Positions 7,639 to 15,125 of a stretch of DNA of 64,000 nt are shown piece by piece. Position 1 is the stretch's first letter. Every line of letters begins with the position of its first letter. This DNA is from a virus. Location of the stretch: the IMG/VR virus record IMGVR_UViG_3300009194_000006, positions 1 to 64,000 of that record; one strand, 5' to 3'. Position numbers and translations under genes: made by a program. The notes beneath the pieces were generated by a model. It worked only from the letters and a program-made list of their open reading frames with translations. It was not told the DNA's origin and made no database searches.

Positions 7639-7857
7639 ATGAAGCATCTTACTGTAGGAAAATTGAAAGAGTTGATTGAAGACGTTGATGATGATACTAT
7701 TGTCGCTGGCATTGGACATTTCGGTGAAACTCTTAATATCGAGCCAGTTGGTCTCCAAGGTGCTGTACTTAACGATAGTAAAACACGTTGGCAAGATGGT
7801 AAGAAAGTTACTGTCTTCGTACTTAATTGTGAAGATATGGGTCCAGACCCAGAATAA
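7639..7857 (+). CDS. Small acidic protein, 72 aa, unknown
   Basis: The start is chosen after GGAGATAATAGAT. The protein begins MKHLTVGKLKELIEDVDDDT and ends DMGPDPE. The pattern (L-K-x-L-I-x-x-[LV]-D-D-x-x-[IV] and later G at regular spacing) is common in small phage and plasmid proteins of unknown role. The next gene starts 8 nt downstream. Confidence 0.7.
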   Translation: MKHLTVGKLKELIEDVDDDTIVAGIGHFGETLNIEPVGLQGAVLNDSKTRWQDGKKVTVFVLNCEDMGPDPE

Positions 7858-7864
7858 GGAATAT

Positions 7865-8236
7865 ATGATAATAGAACTAGACTCAATATATCAACTTTTA
7901 GAAGAAGGACGTTTTACAACCCAAGTACCGACGATTTACATAGGTGGTGGTTCTTCTAATATGGTTAATATTCCAGACGCATTTTTTATGAATGTTAAAT
8001 TTGGACAGGATCGTATTGCTTTTGGAAAAGAGAAGTCTTATCTTGCTCTTAGTAGGACAGGATTTAACGTTTATAAAGATGAACTGTATAATGCTTATGC
8101 ACGTGGTATACAAGCTCATGGTCTTAGACCAAACCAACCATCAACCAAAAAAGAGTTTGTTGATCAGATGAATCAGTGGTATGATAATCTTGAAAATAAA
8201 TCGCTAACCGAAGCGAAGAAAAGAAAACTTATTTAG
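7865..8236 (+). CDS. Hypothetical protein, 123 aa
   Basis: The ATG at 7865 follows TAAGGAATAT. The sequence is mixed alpha/beta with a basic end (EAKKRKLI). No family was recognised. Its stop codon touches the second, degenerate tRNA-Asp-like gene. Confidence 0.7.
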   Translation: MIIELDSIYQLLEEGRFTTQVPTIYIGGGSSNMVNIPDAFFMNVKFGQDRIAFGKEKSYLALSRTGFNVYKDELYNAYARGIQAHGLRPNQPSTKKEFVDQMNQWYDNLENKSLTEAKKRKLI

Positions 8237-8311
8237 GACGTATAACTCAGTTAGTAAAGTACTACCCTGTCACGGTAGAACTCGTGAGTTCGAGCCCAGC
8301 CGGGGGAGCCA
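8236..8311 (+). tRNA. Degenerate tRNA-Asp-like sequence (GTC)
   Basis: The anticodon arm is perfect (CTACC/GGTAG, loop CTGTCAC, anticodon GTC) and the T loop TTCGAGC and CCA remain. The acceptor strands GGACGTA and CGGGGGA do not pair and the T stem keeps only two or three pairs. This is most likely a pseudo-tRNA derived from an Asp gene. Confidence 0.55.
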
Positions 8312-8329
8312 AATTAAGAGAGAAATGCT

Positions 8330-8656
8330 ATGAAAACAACTATTCAGGAACCATCAGTAACAGAAACGAAAGTGACTGTATATGGCATTTATGATAATGC
8401 CTGTGGTGTTTTAGTTGATCGTAAAGATCAGGAGTGTGGAGACTTTAGATATGACAGTAAAGTTCTTACAGACCAAGAATACATGGTTGTTAATAGTATT
8501 TCCACTCACGATGATAAGAAAGCGTTGTATGAAGATATTGAAGACGCTAAACACGTAAAATGGTTACTGGAAAAAGAAAACTCAGATAATGCATATACAA
8601 TAGTATCATTTACTAAGTGTACCTATGAGTTTTATAAGTTTGACGCGGTAGAATAG
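8330..8656 (+). CDS. Hypothetical protein, 108 aa
   Basis: Starts after AAGAGAGAAATGCT. An N-terminal beta part (VTVYGIYDNACGVLVD) is followed by an acidic helical part. It stops 2 nt before the next gene, so the two are probably co-transcribed. Confidence 0.7.
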   Translation: MKTTIQEPSVTETKVTVYGIYDNACGVLVDRKDQECGDFRYDSKVLTDQEYMVVNSISTHDDKKALYEDIEDAKHVKWLLEKENSDNAYTIVSFTKCTYEFYKFDAVE

Positions 8657-8658
8657 AT

Positions 8659-9018
8659 ATGGAAATATTTTTAATCGTTATGGTTCTTTTTATACTAGGA
8701 GCCATGAAAGCAAGTCATGAAAACAATAAGCCAGAAACGTTGTTAGATTGTAGCGACAATTTATGCAAGTGGAATGATGGGAAACCCTGTCCATATAAGT
8801 TAATCCAATATAAAGGACAACATGGTCTTAGACGACGTGTAGAAGGAATACATGAATGTTGTAGCACCCGACAGGCAAAAGTTAAAATGGCGAAGCTTGT
8901 ACTAGAGGGTAAAATCAATACCAAAGGACAGAGTATTATCGATAGTTCTAGAAAAACTGTTGAGTGGCACAAGAGAGAATATCCTGAAGAACATGAATTT
9001 CTCTTTGGTGAAAAATAA
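8659..9018 (+). CDS. Membrane-anchored Cys-rich protein, 119 aa
   Basis: Residues 1-16 form a hydrophobic segment (MEIFLIVMVLFILGAM), followed by seven Cys including C-x4-C, C-x7-C and CC. This suggests an N-terminal anchor with a disulfide-bonded or metal-binding domain. Role unknown. Confidence 0.65.
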   Translation: MEIFLIVMVLFILGAMKASHENNKPETLLDCSDNLCKWNDGKPCPYKLIQYKGQHGLRRRVEGIHECCSTRQAKVKMAKLVLEGKINTKGQSIIDSSRKTVEWHKREYPEEHEFLFGEK

Positions 9019-9020
9019 TT

Positions 9021-9049
9021 TTGACTTTTAATTTTTAACCCTCTATAAT
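9021..9049 (+). promoter_or_regulatory. Strong sigma70-like promoter
   Basis: TTGACT, a 17-nt spacer and TATAAT lie just after the stop of the 119-aa gene, driving the 58-aa gene and the tRNA-like remnant behind it. It has the look of an early phage promoter. Confidence 0.75.
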
Positions 9050-9075
9050 GTTTATAACAGATCAGGGGATTTATT

Positions 9076-9252
9076 ATGTGTAATCAAAATGCTAATACGT
9101 TGGAAGATAAAATCATTGAGCTTCGTGCAATGGAGCTTGAACTTGATGAAGCGGTTTACTTTGATGATGCTGTGTATGTGATTGAACGTCTCCATGAAAA
9201 AGTTAGCGACATTAAGTCTGAAATTCAAGCGCTTGAAAAGGATTATGACTGA
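9076..9252 (+). CDS. Small coiled-coil protein, 58 aa
   Basis: ATG at 9076 follows CAGGGGATTT. The protein is very acidic and heptad-rich (EDKIIELRAMELELDEAV, then ERLHEKVSDIKSEIQALEK), so a helical hairpin or dimer is likely. It is the first gene after the strong promoter at 9021. Confidence 0.65.
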   Translation: MCNQNANTLEDKIIELRAMELELDEAVYFDDAVYVIERLHEKVSDIKSEIQALEKDYD

Positions 9253-9261
9253 AAGAATAAT

Positions 9262-9303
9262 GGTGTATGTAGCTTAGTTGGTAAAGCCCCACCATACACC
9301 CCA
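9262..9303 (+). tRNA. Truncated tRNA-His remnant (acceptor and D arm only)
   Basis: GGTGTATG pairs perfectly with CATACACC and is followed by CCA. Between them are a normal TA, a D arm (GCTTAGTTGGTAAAGC) and only a few bases. The anticodon and T arms are missing. The extra 5' G and the C discriminator are marks of bacterial tRNA-His, so this looks like a His gene that lost its middle. It can form an acceptor minihelix but cannot decode. Confidence 0.6.
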
Positions 9304-9368
9304 AACATCAATATATAGTACCATCCCCCTACTTAATAATAGTACGAGAATTAAACGAGGCTAAGTGT

Positions 9369-9893
9369 ATGAAATCCTACGACGATCCACAAACATTACG
9401 TAAAAACTTTATTGAGTATGTTATCAAGCCGTTGCGAGTACCACGACCTTGGGAAAAGCCTGAAGAAAGTATTATTGAATATAGGTTGAAAAATAAAGAC
9501 GTTCATTTTTTCGAGCGTATTATTAGTAGAAGTGTAGACCTTGGACGACTGGGGAGTTTGTGTAAACGCCTTATTAATGAGAACTATTGTACACTTTTGT
9601 ACAATTTCCATATGGCTAGAAAAACCTTTAAGATGTTTGAAGAAAAACCATTTCTTCTCGTCACCTACAAAGATTTAAATATTATTTTTATGATGGTAGA
9701 TGGACATGATCACCCGAAGTATAAGCGTTGGGAACTTGTACCTATCACTGTACTAAAAAATAACGACAAATTCACTTATGATTATCGTATCGATATACCT
9801 GATAAAAAACCAGATGTTTTAGTACCCAAGTTGAAACAATTCCATATTACGACTGACGATACACCATCTATTATTCAACCGAAGAAGGTCTAA
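9369..9893 (+). CDS. Hypothetical protein, 174 aa
   Basis: Starts MKSYDDPQTLRKN after ACGAGGCTAAGTGT. Mixed charged and aromatic sequence with no motif I can name. A terminator overlaps its stop, so it forms a single-gene unit or the end of the one from 9021. Confidence 0.7.
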   Translation: MKSYDDPQTLRKNFIEYVIKPLRVPRPWEKPEESIIEYRLKNKDVHFFERIISRSVDLGRLGSLCKRLINENYCTLLYNFHMARKTFKMFEEKPFLLVTYKDLNIIFMMVDGHDHPKYKRWELVPITVLKNNDKFTYDYRIDIPDKKPDVLVPKLKQFHITTDDTPSIIQPKKV

Positions 9894-9908
9894 CCTCTTC
9901 GGTTTTTT
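9879..9908 (+). terminator. Rho-independent terminator
   Basis: CCGAAGAAGGT pairs with ACCTCTTCGG (one bulged A), followed by six T. It overlaps the stop codon of the 174-aa gene. Confidence 0.85.
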
Positions 9909-9976
9909 ATTATCTACTGTTTACAAAGAGTGGACTGGATGATAAGATATTGTTTTTGAAAAACAACGAGGAAATT

Positions 9977-11230
9977 ATGCAAGACTTAAAAACACTTAGT
10001 ACTATTCTACATTTGCTACAATGGCACAACCAGACTGAAAATGGTTCCGATGCCTTGGATGAGCTTGAGCTTGAGCTTTCCAGTAATTACAATGGACAGA
10101 TTTCTAATTTTTGCGAAGACAATCCTGATCATCCAATTGCTCATCATTATGCGGATGTAAACATTGCAGATACTGAACTCATTGATGAGATGGATATGGT
10201 CGCCCAACGACTTAATAATAAGTATCTTTCGATGCGTAAAGACAAAGCTGAACCTGATGATGAATATTTCAATCTATTTGATCAAATGGTTGAAGTCACG
10301 AAACGATTTATGTCAGTGGTTGGTTATACACATCCGATTCAACTAACCGACAAAAATATTGCTGATCCATCAGTAGTGACTGAATTGGTTCGTAACCTAT
10401 CTGATATTTCTATTAAATTTATTAACGAAAAGCCACAGAATTCGCTCGTGTCTAAGCGTCAATATACCATGGATGATGTTCACAGTGTTTTGACTGACGA
10501 TACAATTTCATATAAAGTATCGAATAAAAATGGTTCATTTATGATGCCGTTGGATGCAGAATCATCTAACATCCATATTAAAGATACTGGGAATATCAAT
10601 GATATGATGCGTAGCGCATGTCACGAATTTGGCCATGCTCAATATCAGTCGAAGATTCTAGCAAACAATACTGATATTGGTAAGATCGGCGGTATGATCT
10701 CACTGTCACTACACGAATCATCTTCTATTTTACATGAGATAAATCTTTCGGAAATGTCACCAGAAGTCACTGAAGATTATGATAATGTTTTTCGCCTGAT
10801 GTCCGATAAGATTCATTACATCATTCATATTCAAATCCGTATGGAAATTGAAGAAATGCTGTTTAATAATGAAATTACGGCACGTGACATTCCTGATGTT
10901 TGGAACTCAAAGGTTGAAGAATATATTGGTATTGTGCCAAAAAATAATTGGGATGGCTTTCTCCAAGATATTCACTGGAATAATGGTGCGTTCGGTTATT
11001 TTCATAGTTACGCTATTGGATTTTTCAACGCCCTTGTTATGTCTGAGACAATGGTTCAGAATGGTGTAGATACGTCGAACCCTGATAATCTTCTTAAAGA
11101 GATTGAAAATACTTATGGCGAATATAATGAATTTACAAAAAATATTTTGGAAAGAATGTATCCTGATTTAGGCTCTGCGATTGAAAAGTATGAAGAGCAG
11201 TTGTTTAAACGGTTTACCTATGTTGGATAA
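9977..11230 (+). CDS. M32-family metallocarboxypeptidase (Taq type), 417 aa
   Basis: The zinc motif HEFGH is near residues 216-220 (SACHEFGHAQYQ), followed about 30 residues later by HESSS with the third ligand Glu. The C-terminal half keeps the M32 signature (IHIQIRMEIEEML, then LQDIHWNNGAFGYFHSYAIG). M32 enzymes trim amino acids from peptide C-termini. At 417 aa it is shorter than the usual 500, with the N-terminal helical region compressed. The start is placed at the ATG after GAGGAAATT. Role in the phage unknown; peptide salvage or modification of a host protein are possible. Confidence 0.85.
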   Translation: MQDLKTLSTILHLLQWHNQTENGSDALDELELELSSNYNGQISNFCEDNPDHPIAHHYADVNIADTELIDEMDMVAQRLNNKYLSMRKDKAEPDDEYFNLFDQMVEVTKRFMSVVGYTHPIQLTDKNIADPSVVTELVRNLSDISIKFINEKPQNSLVSKRQYTMDDVHSVLTDDTISYKVSNKNGSFMMPLDAESSNIHIKDTGNINDMMRSACHEFGHAQYQSKILANNTDIGKIGGMISLSLHESSSILHEINLSEMSPEVTEDYDNVFRLMSDKIHYIIHIQIRMEIEEMLFNNEITARDIPDVWNSKVEEYIGIVPKNNWDGFLQDIHWNNGAFGYFHSYAIGFFNALVMSETMVQNGVDTSNPDNLLKEIENTYGEYNEFTKNILERMYPDLGSAIEKYEEQLFKRFTYVG

Positions 11231-11256
11231 TAACAAAGTCTATTAATGGAAATTAT

Positions 11257-11679
11257 ATGGTTGAGAATAAAGAAATAACGTGTGAATTTTCTACTGATAT
11301 CATTAATTTTGGACAAAGGATAAAAGATTTGGAGAAATATGATTTCTCCAATCCTATATTTTTCGATGTTCTGTATTCCACTCTGTGGATTGATAGAAGT
11401 AATATTTCAGATTCTTGTTTTCTATCCACTGAAGCGAACAAGGTATCGGATCTATTAGAAGACGAGTTTGAGGAATGGGCTGTAAGAATATTTGGGAAAC
11501 AGTGTATTCGATCATTTTTTATAGTATTTTATCCCAATCTTTATATGTCAATGGATCGTATTTCATTTCATATATCTTTAACCATACCTAGAAAAAAGTA
11601 TAACTTTTTAAAAATAAAATACTACAATCTAATTGAATACCTAGATTATGATATGGGATTTAGGCATGTCAAATCTTAA
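11257..11679 (+). CDS. Member of a small-protein family with a C-terminal K-[LI]-K motif, 140 aa
   Basis: The end of the protein (HISLTIPRKKYNFLKIKYYNLIEYL) matches the pattern in at least seven other genes of this window: a beta strand, a gap, then a helix with [FLY]-K-[LIF]-x-x-[PN]-x-[LY]. The N-terminal part is acidic and variable. Function unknown. Confidence 0.65.
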   Translation: MVENKEITCEFSTDIINFGQRIKDLEKYDFSNPIFFDVLYSTLWIDRSNISDSCFLSTEANKVSDLLEDEFEEWAVRIFGKQCIRSFFIVFYPNLYMSMDRISFHISLTIPRKKYNFLKIKYYNLIEYLDYDMGFRHVKS

Positions 11680-11721
11680 AATTTATATATACATTATAGC
11701 TTGTAGCAAGCAAGGAATAGT

Positions 11722-11955
11722 ATGAGTAAAATAAGTTTTAAACATAGAAGAATGATGGTAAGGGAGCTTCAACGTCTAAGGTTCATCTATAACCGCGATG
11801 GTTATGAACCAATGGATGTATTTGCAAAACGTGGTATAAACCAGTATAATAACTCTTTGAAATCATCATATGGCAAAACATACTCTGATGAACTAAGATC
11901 ATCTATTTTAACATATTTGATTATAGTAAATAATGAAAGAGTTTTGGGATTATAG
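11722..11955 (+). CDS. Small basic helical protein, 77 aa
   Basis: Starts after AAGGAATAGT. N-terminal half rich in Arg and Lys (KHRRMMVRELQRLRF), possibly nucleic-acid binding. No family recognised. Confidence 0.65.
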   Translation: MSKISFKHRRMMVRELQRLRFIYNRDGYEPMDVFAKRGINQYNNSLKSSYGKTYSDELRSSILTYLIIVNNERVLGL

Positions 11956-11993
11956 ATCGGTTTAATCCCTTATAAAATGTGGGAGTAAGTACT

Positions 11994-12149
11994 ATGGCTA
12001 GAAGAAACCTACCTGAAAAGTACATGCTTAAGGATCATGATTTCGCACAAGTATTGAAAGGTAATCGTAAAGCCAAGAATACTAGGAAGAAAATGCGACG
12101 TGCCATGAAGAAGCGTGAACGGCATATTTATAGATACGACTTGGACTGA
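11994..12149 (+). CDS. Very basic 51-aa protein
   Basis: ATG at 11994 follows GGGAGTAAGT. The middle is strongly basic (GNRKAKNTRKKMRRAMKKR), as in small RNA- or DNA-binding phage proteins. It lies 3 nt upstream of the next gene. Confidence 0.65.
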   Translation: MARRNLPEKYMLKDHDFAQVLKGNRKAKNTRKKMRRAMKKRERHIYRYDLD

Positions 12150-12152
12150 ATT

Positions 12153-12515
12153 ATGAATTCTGTAAATACTAAGATACGTGATATTATGACGTTTGTTCAT
12201 ATCGGTGAGTATGATGACCAAAAGGTCATTGGTAAACTCCACGATATGAATGTATATATCACTTCTTATTTAAATCACAGTATTGTTTCCCAGAGAGGCA
12301 TTGAGATATATAGTAATCGCTACACATATGACACTCTACTAAAAGATGTGCTTCAACAGAGCCATTATCCTAATGTCACATATAGTCGTTTTAGAACGTT
12401 AGGTCAGGGAATGTATGGGAAAATTGCTTACTTTTCTGATGATCTTACGATAAATGATGTTATTAAATTTCTAGAAGCTTTTCACTTAAGATTGGTTCTT
12501 ACCAAATATAAATAA
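12153..12515 (+). CDS. Hypothetical protein, 120 aa
   Basis: Starts 3 nt after the upstream stop. The end (YGKIAYFSDDLTINDVIKFLEAFHLRLV) has the strand-then-helix layout of the K-[LI]-K family but lacks its core residues, so it is at best a distant relative. Confidence 0.6.
   Translation: MNSVNTKIRDIMTFVHIGEYDDQKVIGKLHDMNVYITSYLNHSIVSQRGIEIYSNRYTYDTLLKDVLQQSHYPNVTYSRFRTLGQGMYGKIAYFSDDLTINDVIKFLEAFHLRLVLTKYK
12507..12514 (+). promoter_or_regulatory. T4-type late promoter (TATAAATA)
   Basis: An exact TATAAATA lies about 26 nt upstream of the ATG at 12540, the expected distance for late transcription of the leader-bearing gene that follows. Confidence 0.5.
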
Positions 12516-12539
12516 TATGGTTAAGTGAGGTATCATATT

Positions 12540-12764
12540 ATGAAAATGAAAGATGTATTAGACGCACCAACAATGAGTCCTGAAGATATAGCATCGTTAC
12601 ATGATGTTCCTATTGATCAAATAGAAAATGAACTTTCTATGGGTATTGATGTTGAAAAGGAACATACATCTGACGAATCCGTAGCAAAAGAAATCGCACT
12701 GGATCATTTAAAAGAATTACCTGATTACTATACGCGACTTAAGAAAATGGAACGCGAAGAATAA
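12540..12764 (+). CDS. DUF5661-like protein with a capsid-leader-like N-terminus, 74 aa
   Basis: The start after GAGGTATCATATT gives MKMKDVLDAP, close to the leader consensus but without a clear L-x-E cut site. Residues 35-65 (VEKEHTSDESVAKEIALDH then LKELPDYYTRLKK) match the phage family DUF5661, whose function is not known. It has a perfect late TATA box upstream. Confidence 0.7.
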   Translation: MKMKDVLDAPTMSPEDIASLHDVPIDQIENELSMGIDVEKEHTSDESVAKEIALDHLKELPDYYTRLKKMEREE

Positions 12765-12799
12765 TGCCATCATGGGTTGAATAATTTTTCAATATGAAT

Positions 12800-12828
12800 T
12801 TGCGACACTGTGAGCAATAGTTTATAAT
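12800..12828 (+). promoter_or_regulatory. Sigma70-like promoter
   Basis: TTGCGA, a 17-nt spacer and TATAAT lie about 90 nt before the ATG at 12917. The transcript would have an untranslated leader of about 80 nt. Confidence 0.65.
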
Positions 12829-12916
12829 AAGCCTGCTATTGGTAAAGGTCTTGAACCTGAACCTGCCCATATGTTCGCCATTTATATTCGTTATCATACA
12901 GATTTGGGATAGTGTT

Positions 12917-13141
12917 ATGACAATGTATAATTATGATTTTGTAAAGTGTGATAGTCTTAGACATTATCTTCAGACGAAAGAGTTTGATCATAAATTCGAA
13001 GAAGGCGCTATCGCTATTTTGGAAAAATTGAATAAAGAAGAAATGGACTTGGAATTGTTCAAAGAGTGTGCTACATTACTCGGTGAGACATTGTATAAAA
13101 TAGAAACCATGGAACTTGATTTACTAGGTTCCGAATACTAA
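12917..13141 (+). CDS. Small acidic protein, 74 aa
   Basis: The start at 12917 (MTMYNYDFVKCDSL) is chosen because GGGATAG precedes it and the promoter at 12800 is just upstream; an open frame extends further 5' but has no ribosome site. Acidic, helical, with no recognised motif. Confidence 0.65.
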   Translation: MTMYNYDFVKCDSLRHYLQTKEFDHKFEEGAIAILEKLNKEEMDLELFKECATLLGETLYKIETMELDLLGSEY

Positions 13142-13158
13142 ATTATGAGGATATTGTT

Positions 13159-14001
13159 ATGAAAAATGATACACAAAAGTTTAATGTTGGTGACGAAGTT
13201 GAAGTTACTAACAAAAAGCTTAAATCATACGGTGCCAAAGGTGTTGTAAAAGAATTGGGATATGATCCTTTCCTTCTTTATGCTGATGGAACAGTAGGTG
13301 TCCATGACTTTACTACAACCGGCCACGACTGTCTTGTGAGTCTTCAAAGTGGCTCTACTATTCGAATCAAAGATGAAAATATCAAAGTTATTAAGAAGAA
13401 TACCACAACTGCTTCTACAGCAGTTGATTTTGATGAATATTATAATTTTACGCACCAAAATGGATATACCGAACAGGTATACGTTTTTGATTGCGAGTTT
13501 AACAAAACCGTAGATGGTCCTTACGTACTTGCTATGAATCTCAATACAGTACCTGTTGCGCATTTTTCTTTATATACCATTCCACACATCAGTATGGAAA
13601 AAATAACCAACAAAGATGTGCTTGAAAGACTACAAGACGTTAAAGACCGTTTTGTAAAACGGTCTACTACATACACTGTTGTTATCGAAGGTCGAAAGAT
13701 GTCTTCCTTCCTTGAGAGGAGTAATAAGGAAAGTTATGATCCATATTTTCATGAAAAAATGTACGGACGTTCATTCTATAATCGTCGTACAATGTGTGTT
13801 AAGCATGACTCTCAGAATAAAGATACATTCGAAGAACTGCGCAGTAAATACGATACTTCATTTACTGTACGTGGTGATGGCTTGAATGATCTAATTAAAG
13901 AACTCATTCTAGATTACGGCGTGGTTCAGGAAAATATTAAAGTATATAAACTCCAAGCACCTCAGAGTGTTAGTGTGAAAGTAGATATTGATATTAAGTG
14001 A
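13159..14001 (+). CDS. Hypothetical protein with an N-terminal SH3/KOW-like domain, 280 aa
   Basis: Residues 7-35 (FNVGDEVEVTNKKLKSYGAK then GVVKEL) have the V-G-D-x-V-x-V…G-x-x-G-x-V pattern of small SH3-like or KOW barrels that bind nucleic acid or ribosomal parts. The remaining 200 residues are not recognised. Strong ribosome site (GAGGATATTGTT). Confidence 0.65.
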   Translation: MKNDTQKFNVGDEVEVTNKKLKSYGAKGVVKELGYDPFLLYADGTVGVHDFTTTGHDCLVSLQSGSTIRIKDENIKVIKKNTTTASTAVDFDEYYNFTHQNGYTEQVYVFDCEFNKTVDGPYVLAMNLNTVPVAHFSLYTIPHISMEKITNKDVLERLQDVKDRFVKRSTTYTVVIEGRKMSSFLERSNKESYDPYFHEKMYGRSFYNRRTMCVKHDSQNKDTFEELRSKYDTSFTVRGDGLNDLIKELILDYGVVQENIKVYKLQAPQSVSVKVDIDIK

Positions 14002-14008
14002 GAAATAT

Positions 14009-14299
14009 ATGACACCAGTAAGACGTAACATGTATATTCAATTGGGCGGATTTTGTCATGGGAAGTGGTATCCTTTGAGGAAATTTCATAGACACTTTAA
14101 TCAAAGATGGTCCAATCCTAAGAACAAGTGTAAATTGAAAATTGGAAAGCCTCGTTTCGTAGATATGCTTATTAATCGCGATGAAAGAAGGGTCAAACGG
14201 GTTTATCGCGGGATTCTTGTATCTAAAAGAGCAAAAAAGTACGTACTGAAAAGTATTGGCAAAAGAAAAAATATGGATTATCATAGAGTACGGGTATGA
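14009..14299 (+). CDS. Small very basic protein, 96 aa
   Basis: The start MTPVRRNMYI is placed after GTGAGAAATAT. It is rich in Arg and Lys throughout, which suggests nucleic-acid binding. No family recognised. It lies directly after the SH3-like gene. Confidence 0.65.
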   Translation: MTPVRRNMYIQLGGFCHGKWYPLRKFHRHFNQRWSNPKNKCKLKIGKPRFVDMLINRDERRVKRVYRGILVSKRAKKYVLKSIGKRKNMDYHRVRV

Positions 14300-14352
14300 T
14301 ACCGTAGAAGCACTAAGTGAAATAAACTAACTAACATTAAGGAAAAATATAT

Positions 14353-14997
14353 ATGAATACATATGCAGAAAAAAGTGGTGACTGGCGAATGGAAAGAGGT
14401 CGCAAAACGGTTGTGAATGGATTGTTGGCTGTTGCTGGTACATTCCTCACAACAGGCATTGGTGTTTGGATCGCATCATTGTTTGGAATTACGATCACTG
14501 GTCTTGTGGGAACTATTACGTTTTTGGTCGTTATGATTGGTATGATCTTCTTGATTCAAATGAATGCCAATAACGTATTCGGTCTGCCTCTATTGCTTCT
14601 ATTTGGTGCCATTCAAGGTGTATTTGCTGGTGCATATCTAACGATGTTTTCAATGTCGTCAATCCTTTTGGCAGTAGCTGGTACTGTTGGTATTACATTT
14701 GCCTGTATGCGTTATGCAGCAACATTTAAAATGGATACGTCCAACTGGGGCATGCCACTTTTTATTATACTCTTGGTGCTAGTTGGCATTATGCTTGCCA
14801 ACCTTTGGATTGGATCTAGTCTACTTGCGACCGCATTGTCAGTTGGTATCATCGTAGTGTTTGGCGGCTTTATTCTACATGATACCCAACATGCGCTTAA
14901 GAATCCTGAAATGAGCTATATTGAATTCGCAATTGGTATGTATCTAAACATGTTCAATATTTTTATTCACCTACTATCATTGATTGGTAACGATTAA
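14353..14997 (+). CDS. Bax-inhibitor-1 family membrane protein, 214 aa
   Basis: Seven hydrophobic segments and the late signature GGFILHDTQHALKNPEMSYI… YLNMFNIFIHLLSLIG are typical of the BI-1/YccA/TMBIM family. The length equals bacterial members. Bacterial YccA binds and restrains the FtsH protease; TMBIM proteins also leak calcium or protons. In a phage it could steady the inner membrane or block FtsH action on phage proteins (inference). It begins after AAGGAAAAATATAT and is followed by a hairpin and promoter. Confidence 0.88.
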   Translation: MNTYAEKSGDWRMERGRKTVVNGLLAVAGTFLTTGIGVWIASLFGITITGLVGTITFLVVMIGMIFLIQMNANNVFGLPLLLLFGAIQGVFAGAYLTMFSMSSILLAVAGTVGITFACMRYAATFKMDTSNWGMPLFIILLVLVGIMLANLWIGSSLLATALSVGIIVVFGGFILHDTQHALKNPEMSYIEFAIGMYLNMFNIFIHLLSLIGND

Positions 14998-15004
14998 ATT
15001 ATAC

Positions 15005-15040
15005 AAGGGTGTTGCAATATGACGCAATACCCTTTATAAT
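15005..15040 (+). promoter_or_regulatory. Promoter overlapped by an 11-bp hairpin, upstream of tRNA-Cys
   Basis: TTGCAA (15012-15017), a 17-nt spacer and TATAAT (15035-15040) form a good promoter for tRNA-Cys. AAGGGTGTTGC (15006-15016) pairs with GCAATACCCTT (15024-15034), so the -35 and spacer sit in a dyad. The hairpin may terminate the upstream BI-1 transcript or be an operator. Confidence 0.6.
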
Positions 15041-15054
15041 GTTATCATAAACTG

Positions 15055-15125
15055 GCTAGTTTTGCCGAGTGGTTAGGCAGCGGATTGCAAATCCGCCTAC
15101 GAGGGTTCGATTCCCTCAACTAGCT
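15055..15125 (+). tRNA. tRNA-Cys (GCA), interrupted 3' to position 73
   Basis: Acceptor GCTAGTT/AACTAGC is perfect, anticodon stem GCGGA/TCCGC with loop TTGCAAA (anticodon GCA), T arm GAGGG/CCCTC. After T73 the sequence reads CATTT rather than CCA. The true 3' end with CCA is found about 700 nt downstream as part of a 21-nt duplication, so an insertion separated body and tail. Confidence 0.9.

Noticed and set aside
624-8311. Suppressor tRNAs and genetic-code change
   Set aside because: No tRNA with a stop-codon anticodon was found, and genes end with all three stops; only one in-frame TAA case is present.
12839-12916. Upstream extension of the 74-aa gene, adding 26 codons
   Set aside because: The extension has no ribosome site and would begin inside the promoter-proximal leader; the ATG at 12917 is better placed.
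13225-13563. Minus-strand 112-codon frame opposite the SH3-like gene
   Set aside because: Antisense shadow with poor composition and no ribosome site.
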